This document shows positions 45,550 to 54,123 of a DNA stretch of 64,000 nt, piece after piece. Positions within the stretch are counted from its first letter, which is position 1, and every line of letters begins with the position of its first letter. The DNA lies in the NCBI GenBank assembly GCA_030762935.1, contig CM060899.1:12321001-12385000 (forward strand). The letters run 5' to 3'. Made by a program: the position numbers and the translations under genes. Under the pieces are notes generated by a model. The model saw nothing but the letters and a program-made list of their open reading frames with translations, ran no database searches and was not told the origin of the DNA. Source of the DNA: Hymenopus coronatus. Taxonomy: Eukaryota; Arthropoda; Insecta; Mantodea; Hymenopodidae.

Positions 45550-45800
45550 TTAAAAGTACTTACAACATTGTAAGTCACCATTGTATGTCATCTAAAAATA
45601 ATTTGAGGCCACTTTGTGGTTTACCAGAAAACATGCAAGTCAGTTGAAGAATTTAATGCTATGTTGGCATATTGCCACTGTAGTTCAGTGGTTAGAACAG
45701 CCAGGTAGAGGTCAGGAGATCTGCGGTTCAAATTTCGGCTTTGCCAATGAATTTTTCAGTCTGACTCATTCCAAAAATTTGGTGTTTACAAATAAATGCA
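45550..45800 (+). repeat. SINE3 copy
   Basis: The 5' block taagtcaccattgtatgtca and cagaaaacatgcaagtcagt, the tRNA-like ctgtagttcagtggttagaa and ctgcggttcaaatttcggct, then gaatttttcagtctgactca. Confidence 0.8.
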
Positions 45801-45834
45801 TGAAAGAAAAATTGAAGCAGCCTTCAAAGCTAAA

Positions 45835-45862
45835 TGATGATGATGATGATGATGATGATATA
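45835..45862. repeat. (GAT)n microsatellite
   Basis: Eight or so gat units between two SINE3 copies. Confidence 0.9.
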
Positions 45863-45889
45863 TCAATAATAATGTTTATTTAGTATTTT

Positions 45890-45998
45890 TTCCACACAAG
45901 CCATGTGTACAATGGAAGTTTGATAGGTAGAGTCAGGCTGAAAAATTCAATTGCATAGCAGGAATTCAAACCAGGTCTCCCAACCTCCTTTGTTAACA
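45890..45998 (-). repeat. SINE3 copy, inverted, partial
   Basis: The plus strand has gtagagtcaggctgaaaaat and gcaggaattcaaaccaggtc. The A-box end is absent. Confidence 0.65.
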
Positions 45999-46095
45999 TG
46001 TTACATTGGTAGTTAGAGATGGAGATCAGGTGATCCATGTTCAAATTCTGGTAATGTTATTAAATTTTTAGTCTGATTCTAGCTATCAATAATAA
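45999..46095 (+). repeat. SINE3 copy, partial
   Basis: Contains ttggtagttagagatggaga and ccatgttcaaattctggtaa, then tttagtctgattctagctat. Confidence 0.6.
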
Positions 46096-46214
46096 TAGTG
46101 GTGGTGAAGCTGCTGATGATAATTTATATTTTGTACTTTGCCAGGAATCACTTTTTATTTGCCTGCCAACATGATGACAATTGTATGATTAGGTGCCACA
46201 TTGTGCTTATTTTT

Positions 46215-46550
46215 CAATCTTAGGAGCATGGTCGACTGCTTGGATCATTCACCTCTCACAAAATGATCCAAGTTAATCCCAGGGGACCACAAGTGGGGTT
46301 TGTGGTGGATAAAGTGACATTTCAGCAATTTTTATGGTTTCTGCCACCTTTCTTTTCACCATTTGCTTCGTAATACAGCTTTTGTTTCTTGTCATCTTCC
46401 TCATTCTTATGCCTGGCAACAGGCTGATCACCCATCTTAGCTACCATCTCTGATCCAGAGTATGTCTGCTCCTCAACAGCTATCTGGCCCCAGAAGCTGG
46501 CTTGTAAGTTTTAGGCTGTGTTACTCCTCCATATGAAGAGAAAGTTTAGG
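46215..46550 (+). repeat. SINE1 long variant
   Basis: A SINE1-like front (ttcacctctcacaaaatgat, gggtttgtggtggataaagt) is followed by a longer 3' region with cattcttatgcctggcaaca, agctaccatctctgatccag and ctgctcctcaacagctatct. That region is shared with 46735-46990 and 52560-52890. Confidence 0.7.
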
Positions 46551-46734
46551 AACATTATTGTAAATATTAATTATGTATCATAAATTGAAGTCAGTTAAGT
46601 TCAAATTTGTTTGCGTGGTATGGATTAAGCAGTATTAAAAATAACAATAGGCAGATAAAAACAAAGTGCTGCCTTAAAATCTATATGTAGGCCTAAAATT
46701 ACATATTTTTCTTCTTGTTTCTTTAGCTACTTGC

Positions 46735-46990
46735 TTTTAGGTGCATGTTGAGGAGCAGATGCACTCTGGATCAGAGATATGCCAGAATGGGTAATCAGCC
46801 CAACGCCTGGTATGAGAGTAGGAAAGAAGGTAAAATGCATGAAAGGAAAACTGATTATGGATCAGATAGTGAAAACCCACCCAGATGCCATTCTGTCCAC
46901 CACAAATCACATGTTCCTGGAATCAAACCCAGGCTGCCTTGGTATTAGGTGGGCTATCTAACCACTTATCACAGTGCTACTCTCCTAAAT
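46735..46990 (-). repeat. SINE1 long variant, inverted
   Basis: The minus strand starts with gtagcactgtgataagtggt and ctgggtttgattccaggaac (B box). The far end has ggatcagagatatgccagaa and gaggagcagatgcactctgg on the plus strand. It is inverted relative to 46215-46550, 185 bp away. Confidence 0.75.
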
Positions 46991-47857
46991 GACACCATAT
47001 CACTTCATGTGAATTTGATAATAGAAGTCATAACGAGGATTTAAAGAAAAACTCAAAATAAGCCTTTAAAGCAAAAACCTAATAAAAATAAAGGAACCCT
47101 AAACTGAAACAATACTTATAGTCTAAGAATATGCATGGAGGAAGCTACATCACTACATGCTATAAAAAGAAGAATTTAGTGAGTCGTGATGTTTAGATGT
47201 TAGTAGAAATTTAAGGTTTTATCTGCTAAAACAGCAAAACTGTCCAAGAAGCCTAAATCCTGTTCCAGATAAAAGTGGAAAATTAGAATGTACTCAGAAC
47301 TGGTGAAAATGTGGTTGGAAAATTAAGTATCCTGAACCTGACCTAGGAGAGTAAATTCTGAAGCTCAAAATAAAGGAATAATCAAAGATGCAATAATTTT
47401 CTAGTATAAAAATTCATATCAGCAGAACTTTTCTTGGTCAGAATATTTTTCCAAACATCTAGGACTATTCTTAACTTTTATAAAGACAGAAATGTTTTAA
47501 ATAATATAATTAAACAACATTGTAATGTTACAAAATAAAGAATTTCATCTATTATCTAATTCAGTCTTAAGTTGACCCTGCCAAAACCAAACCTGGGCGA
47601 CCAGTGCAGCATTATAATGCAGCCTTCTGCTATTTGTGCCAGAAATGCTATCATACTTTCGTGCCTATGTGGTGTGTACACATGGCATATTGTAATGTAT
47701 AACAAACAGAGCTCTTATCGGACAACTTAAATGGTGGCAAAAACATTTTGTTAGGTATAATGGTGATAAAATTGATAATTGTAATCAAATAAATGGGTGC
47801 ATATATAATAATTCATTCTAAAAATAAGAGTGAACAAAAATGTGATAACTTAACATT
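46991..47857. other. No gene seen
   Basis: AT-rich, nothing recognised. Confidence 0.5.
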
Positions 47858-48278
47858 TATTTGCTCTCTGGAAGTGCTTCTATTCCCTCCAAATCAGAAT
47901 CTGTTGTACTGCTGCTTTCCACTACAGGGTTAATAACCAGGTTATCAACAACAGTGTCACTTAAACTATCTAGCTCCCAAAACAATACTTTTTTTCATGT
48001 AGCACTTTATCAACTGTTGACAGCCCATTTTTACAAAAGCAATTTTGCACTCTTACGCGAATTGCATTCTTCACAAAATCGTCAATTTCTTACATCACAT
48101 AATTTCTTGTGTTTCTTTTTTTCATGGGTATAACCATTTTTTTCCATTTCAAATGTTTCTTTGCAAGCACTGTTTATAATTGTAGGCAAAATCATTGTGA
48201 ATTCAGACATTAATTTCATCACTTCTTTTACAGGAAATGCTGGGTGTTTTTCACAAAACTTACAATAAACACAATTCC
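47858..48278 (-). pseudogene. Unidentified coding relic, Cys-rich then acidic C-terminus
   Basis: One minus-strand frame reads for about 140 codons with five internal stops: NCVYCKFCEKHPAFPVKEVM, TMILPTIINSACKETFEMEK, RFCEECNSRKSAKL, then WELDSLSDTVVDNLVINPVV and STTDSDLEGIEALPESK before a stop. The C-x2-C-x2-C and F-C-x2-C patterns and acidic end look like real, formerly selected protein. I do not recognise the family; a TE-encoded protein is the likeliest source. A poly(C) run bounds it at 48278-48290. Confidence 0.4.
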
Positions 48279-48290
48279 CCCCCCCCCCCC
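48278..48290. repeat. Poly(C) run
   Basis: About 14 consecutive C on the plus strand. Confidence 0.95.
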
Positions 48291-48600
48291 ATTTGTCAAC
48301 GGTTTACCAGCATTATGCTTTATGTAACTCGACGAAGATGCAAGAGCATATTCACGGCGACCATCACAGCAATTGTTACTGTGTAAAAAATATTGTGAAA
48401 ATCAGGTGACCCAAACAAAGAGCATGTTGGGATTGTAGTTGTGTTCTGGACTTGTGAGCCCTGCAGGATTAGATCTGTTACCCGGTGAGCTGTTATGTGG
48501 TAATCATTCCTGCAGATATGTGTATTAACCTTGCATAGCTTAATAAGGTGCACAAGTAAGATTTTCTATTCTTTTTACCATATCTGAAGATAAGAAGTGT

Positions 48601-48830
48601 ATGGTAGTGCATTCAGAAGAGCATGAAATTATAAGTAGCTTTATACATAAATGTGATGAAGAAGCTCTGAATAAGCAGTATTTATATCCAGTGCCACAAA
48701 CTCACAACCAGTTGCATATTATATTAAGTCTTTCAGTGTCAACGATAAAGAGAATTCATAAGGAGAAGAAAGAGCTGCGGTCAAGGGGAGAAAAGTATAT
48801 TGAGCACTTCTGGAAAAAGGAAAACTAGCC
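48601..48830 (+). pseudogene. Possible transposase N-terminal (HTH) fragment
   Basis: A 75-codon frame reads MVVHSEEHEIISSFIHKCDE, then LSVSTIKRIHKEKKEL. A helical segment followed by a short (S)-xS-TIKRI-KE helix resembles the N-terminal HTH of repeated arthropod transposases. No catalytic domain follows. Low certainty. Confidence 0.3.
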
Positions 48831-50344
48831 CAGAACATACTGTTGTGCAAATCAATGACTTTAATGCTCTGTTATAGGAAGAATAATACGATTCACTCAT
48901 TCTATATTTATTTATTTAAAAAAATATCTGCCATAAAGTGTGTATTTTAATGAAATCTAAATGCTTTTGTAGCGAGTTTCTGTTTTTCTCTTATTTACAC
49001 AAGTTATTCAGAATGAAGAAGTCTTGACAGGCTATTCCCAGAAAATTCAAGGTATACATTATGTTTGCCAGAAAATATCTTTAAAAAGAAAAAGTGCATG
49101 CACCGCACACACACAAACTAAACTACTTCTTCTTCTTCAGAAAATGAAACAGCATGTTCAGCATTGAACACGGAATTGGCACGGTCACTAATCTATTAAG
49201 GTAGGCTGCATGTTATTCTTCAACACAGTTTCTATCTGCTAGTGTCACCTTATTTGTATTCATGTGTGTCGTGAATGCATCCCTTCCACAGTTCACGAGC
49301 TGGGAACACAACTATAGCTCTGTTTAATAGTACAAATCGGTGTCACCTTAACTCTTAGATATTTGTATAGAATATTATACAATTTAAGAATTGATTTCTT
49401 CTGTTATTTATTGTTAGCCTGGGATTATGTTCTTGGCATGCACTATTACTGTTTTGTACTGCAGCACACTGGACACGTGGATTCGTTTTGGCATGGACCA
49501 AATTAAGAGTGAACAGATAATAGTGAGGATGACTCTGGAAATGTCCCCATTAAACTGAAAGCATTCTTTCTCTACTGCAATGCCAATTTACTGCCTTAGA
49601 GATGCTGTTTAATCAGAAATCACCAGTGACAATCTGAGGCTTTTGGCCTATATCAGCAATTAATGCCTTAGCCTAAGTTGTAATTTAAATAAGTATATTT
49701 AATTTTCTACCAAATGATCCATTTGTATATGTTCATATAGCAATTTTATATAGCAACATTTTGTGTGGTATTTCAGTAGATCCAATACTGCAAAACTCAC
49801 TTTAAATAAAATAACATACTCAACCTACCCTTTCTTTATGAAAGTTTCATTAGCAGATTATATTCATCAATTTTGCTCAAATAACAAAGCTCACAATTAC
49901 AGTACCATATTTAGTAACAAATATAACTAGTGTAATTATAAAGATCATCTAAATATTGCACACTGGCATTCACCTGTATAATAATACTTAGCCAAAAAAT
50001 AACTGACACACATTTAACACAAAAGAATGTGCAAAAGAGACAGTTTTAATGCTATATTAAAAATGGCAGAAACAAACTCAGAAGAAAGAAAAAACAAAAA
50101 CAAAAAAAGAAAAAACACTGACAGGAAAGCAACATCCTCACTCATTGGGATATTTTGGGAAACACATCATGAAAAGGAAAAATCAGTATATATACTTATT
50201 ACTAAATGGATAAAAAAAATAAATAAAACAATACAGATAAAAAATTTGGTCAGTAAAAAGAAAAAATAAAACATAATTTTTTGGAGAAAAGTAAGTAGAA
50301 CTTCTAGGATGAAAACAATTCAGGAACAAATGAAAAGTGTAAAG
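48831..50344. other. No gene; small R1 piece at 49005-49085
   Basis: The R1 piece contains gaggctattcccaga-like text (gacaggctattcccagaaaa). The rest is AT-rich without recognised content. A Lys-rich 80-codon frame at 50027-50269 has no domain. Confidence 0.45.
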
Positions 50345-50745
50345 GCCCCTTAAGAGTGTGGAGGTAAAGTGCACGACTAATTTTCAAGAGATCAGGAGTT
50401 TGATTCTTACTTATACTGAATTGGGTGGCCGAGCCTTAGATCACTTGCCTCTCACCAAGGAAGTCAAGGTTCAATCCCGAGCGGCCACATGTGGGAGTTT
50501 CCCCCATCACATTCCAGCAGTGCTCCATCTTCATTCCATTATTCATCAACGTCATCACCTGCAGTGCCTATGCAGTAAAAGATGACGTTAAACACTATTA
50601 AAAAAAAAGGTGAGTTACCCAGTGAAGGGTTTTTCTGAGGTTTTCCTTATCCAGAGAAGCTGAATGTCAAGTACCTTTGAACTTCATGGACCCCCGAGAT
50701 CATTTGAGCATCATTTTGCCGATTTCATTCAAGCTACCCAAACAA
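50345..50745 (+). repeat. SINE2 copy split by a SINE1 insertion
   Basis: The SINE2 head (ggaggtaaagtgcacgacta, gagtttgattcttactta) ends at about 50414 and its body resumes at about 50612 (gtgagttacccagtgaaggg, ttttccttatccagagaagc, cttcatggacccccgagatc). In the intact SINE2 these parts adjoin. Confidence 0.75.
50415..50612 (+). repeat. SINE1 copy nested in SINE2
   Basis: Complete SINE1: gggtggccgagccttagatc (A box), caaggttcaatcccgagcgg (B box), gtcatcacctgcagtgccta, gatgacgttaaacactatta and an A9 tail. Confidence 0.85.
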
Positions 50746-51451
50746 TAAATCAACAGAAACAAGTATGAGAACAATTCGGGAATTACTTTACTGAGCACTG
50801 AAAAATAAATTACATGATTATTTGTTGCAGATTCACTAATCCAGAAAGCTCAAAAATGTATTTAAAAATAGAAACTCATGCATAGTTAGTATATACATTG
50901 GAGCCTTGGCACATTATTTTTTTGAGAGACTGTGTGAAAAAAATGAGGAGCATGCAAAAGTTATGTAAAAAGTTAATACCAAAATATCTGCAAACACTAT
51001 ATTTTGTGTCACTTTTGCACACTGCCCAGCCGTTTATCTATATCAGCCCTCTTTTCAAACATTCTTTTCCACCTCTTTAATTATTTGAAGCCTCTCTTGA
51101 AGCATTCTAACATACTTAACAAACCTACCCATGTTATGTTTGGTTATATGTAACTGTTGAAAAAGTAACAAGAACTGAAGGTAACATAACAAGTCTAAAA
51201 AGGTGTGCATCTTATATCAAACAGAGATGAAGGGATTGCAGCCAGGATTTGTGCTTTTGAATGAATAAAGCAGGAAAACAGTGTTTTAAGGATTGATGGA
51301 TGCAGGTTTTATTTACATAAATTGTAATTTAGATACAATAAGAAAGCATAATTTGAAAAATGAATGTAAGAAAAGAATAGTTACAGGAATGATGAATAGC
51401 AGTTCCACTGTATTTATAACTCCACAACTAGCAGAAAAAAATCTGCTGTGT
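50746..51451. other. No gene seen
   Basis: Nothing recognised. Confidence 0.45.
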
Positions 51452-52252
51452 AACAATCACATGACTTTATCTAACTGTTCTACAAACTTCTTACAAAAGA
51501 TTATTATTCTTATATGCCATGCTAATTGAGATAAGCATTAGCAGAATGCATTTATTTCTTAGTTCCATTTAAGTAGAAGGGAACTAAAGGAATGCACTAT
51601 GCTAAAGTGATAGTCAAATGTTTTAAAAGCTATCATTATGCGATTGTCATTAAAATTGGCTTCTTTGCTTGGCCAGGAGTAGAACAAAAGAAAAACACAC
51701 ACTTCCTGTCTGAGAAAAGTAGAACTATTTTAAAACTGAAACCAGTAACAACAAATGTCTTGGAAACGGTCAACTCTGCAACAAAATGCATGGGATATAA
51801 GTTTTGTGTTTTAACAAGATCTGCATTTTTTGTTTTATAAGTTATTGTCTAGCTCTTTTACTTTAACCGTTATGGAAAAATCAACCAGAATAAAGTACTC
51901 TTCAGAGGCTATTCCCAGAAAATTAAAAATATACGTTATATTATTTGTGTTGTGAATAACTTTAATGTAGGTATTTTAATCAAATTTGCTAAAGAGGCAT
52001 TTTTGATTAAACAACATTTTCAAACATTTTTCCAGGTAAAGGGCAGTTTGGGGTGGGGAGATTTTCTTGAAAATCTTTGTGCATGCAAGCACATGTGGAC
52101 GCACACAGAACTATTTCTAAAAATGTAAATACACCATTTTGGATTCAGGTGGTCTCAAACCATACATTTCCAGGGAAATCTCTGTGTCAAATTTTTGGGT
52201 GGAATGCAATACCTTCTCTGCATACTATGTGCGTGTAGAGAAAGTAAAACAT
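51452..52252 (+). repeat. R1 dispersed repeat
   Basis: aatcacatgactttatctaa at the left, tttaagtagaagggaactaa and gaggctattcccagaaaatt inside, and tgcatactatgtgcgtgtag then agaaagtaaaa at the right. Part of the terminal palindrome is deleted in this copy. Confidence 0.75.
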
Positions 52253-52559
52253 AGAGAATATTAAATCATCCTCAAATATATATTTTTGAGTATGGATAAG
52301 TTTTTCATTTGGTGTTGCATAACAAACTGAAGGAGATCAGAGAGAACTAGGAATATTAACACATTTTAATAAAAACTGTGCAAAGCATATAAAGCAATTT
52401 GGTAACAATTATTAAAAAGATGGTTAGTACACCTTGTATTAGCTATAAACGTTTGACATTTATGAGGTCAATATTCTCAAAATGTGGCAAACAGGGTATA
52501 AAACAAAACAAGTTTAATTGAAAGACATTTCCAAACAGACAAATCCCTACCTTCTTTTT
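52253..52559. other. No gene seen
   Basis: AT-rich spacer. Confidence 0.4.
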
Positions 52560-52890
52560 TGCTATTTACCTTCCTCATATGGAGGACTTATACTCCCCAG
52601 GACTTACAAGGCAATGCCTGGGGTCAGATGCCTGTTGAGGAGCAGACAGACTCTGGAACAGAGAGATTAGCCAAGAGTACAGTCAGCCCAATGCCTGATA
52701 AGAGAGTAAGGAAATGGATATGAAAGCAAGTGGTGGAATGAATGACAGGGGAAACCTGAGAAAGTGTGCTTAGCTGCCACTTTGTCCACTACAAATCCTG
52801 CATGCGGTGTTCTAGGATTTAACCCAGGCCACCTTACCAAGAGGCATGCAGTCTGTACTTAGCCATGTAACAAAGCACTATTTAAATAAA
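52560..52890 (-). repeat. SINE1 long variant, inverted
   Basis: The plus strand shows aatgcctggggtcagatgcc, gaggagcagacagactctgg, ttgtccactacaaatcctgc and ctaggatttaacccaggcca (B box). Same variant as 46735-46990. Confidence 0.75.
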
Positions 52891-52987
52891 CAGAAAATGA
52901 AATGCAGAAAGCAAAGATTTACACTCTATGTAAATCACATAGCTAAAGCTGTTTCTTCCACAGCTTTTGGAACAAACACAATACTAT

Positions 52988-53572
52988 ATTAATAAAAAGA
53001 TTAAATTTACACACTTCACTCAATTATTTATTGGGTAGGGCAGTGTTTTGCAGATCTTTGCCCACATCCTCAGCTGTTAAACTGCCAGAATCTGTTACTG
53101 TTGGTTTTGTCATCTGGTGGAAGGGTGATGATGTTGAATAAGTAATGAATGGGAGGGGGGGTTCAAAATTCATGGCTTTGTGGCAGTGTTTTAGGATAAA
53201 AATGTTTTCCCATTCTGTTAACTCAAATGGGTTGGATAATTCTGTTAATAATTTTATTTCTGGGCTAATTTCATGGTTTTAGTGCCGAAAATGGTGTGCA
53301 ACTGCAGATTTATCAGATTGTTTAAGCTTTGTTTCTTCTGTGTTCCTTGTTACACAGCCATGAATTTTGAACTTTCCCTTGGATTGTTTATTCAATCTCA
53401 TCGTCCTTCCACCAAATGGCAGCATACGCAGTACAACAGCACCAACAGCAACAGATTCCATCAGTAATGGTTCAACAGCTGAGGATGTGGGCAAAGGTCT
53501 ACAAAATGTTATCCTACCCAATAAATGAGTGAAGTATGTGTAAATTTAACCCTTTTATTAATTTGATTATGC
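52988..53572 (-). mobile_element. Short Penelope fragment with inverted copies of its 3' end
   Basis: The minus strand at 53350-53180 encodes the nuclease tail: TEETKLKQSDKSAVAHHF, then NHEISPEIKLLTELSNP, ELTEWENIFILKHCHKAMNF and EPP. Its 3' end (53178-52988) contains acagctgaggatgtgggcaa. The same sequence appears again, inverted, at 53362-53572 on the plus strand. So the unit is [inverted 3' end][endonuclease tail][3' end], the architecture also seen at 31562-32272 in a different Penelope lineage. No target duplication is obvious. Confidence 0.75.
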
Positions 53573-54123
53573 CTTCACTGTAAGTACAAGGGCCAGCAAA
53601 TAACTAATGCCTTTTTTTTTTCTTTTAATTTGCAAAAAAATTATACATTGTTTACACAGCATGAAAGCCACAACATTTGGATAATTCTGTTAATAATTTT
53701 ATTTCTGGGCTAATTTCATGGTTTTAGTGCCAAAAATGGTGTGCAACTGCAGACTTATCAGATTGTTTAAGCTTTGTTTCTTCTGTGTTCCTTGTTACAC
53801 AGCCATGAATTTTGAACTTTCCCTTGGATTGTTTATTCAATCTCATCGTCCTTCCACCAAATGGCAGCATACGCAGTACAACAGCACCAACAGCAACAGA
53901 TTCCATCAGTAATGGTTCAACAGCTGAGGATGTGGGCAAAGGTCTACAAAATGTTATCCTACCCAATAAATGAGTGAAGTATGTGTAAATTTAACCCTTT
54001 TATTAATTTGATTATGGTTTCACTGTAAGTACAAGGGCCAGCAAATAACTAATGCCTTTTTTTTTTTCTTTTAATTTGCAAAAAAATTAAACATTGATTA
54101 CACAGCATGAAAGCCACAACATT
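53233..54123. repeat. 445-bp tandem duplication (two copies)
   Basis: 53233-53677 and 53678-54123 agree except for about six substitutions and one T. The unit starts at ggataattctgttaataatt and contains part of the Penelope fragment, its plus-strand inverted arm, and the left end of the mariner at 54032 (TACAAGGG also at 53585-53592). The duplication therefore happened after the mariner inserted. Confidence 0.9.

Noticed and set aside
53279..53966. Two nearly identical 80-residue open frames on the minus strand as a duplicated gene
   Set aside because: They cross the junction between inverted Penelope ends. The second exists only because of the 445-bp duplication.
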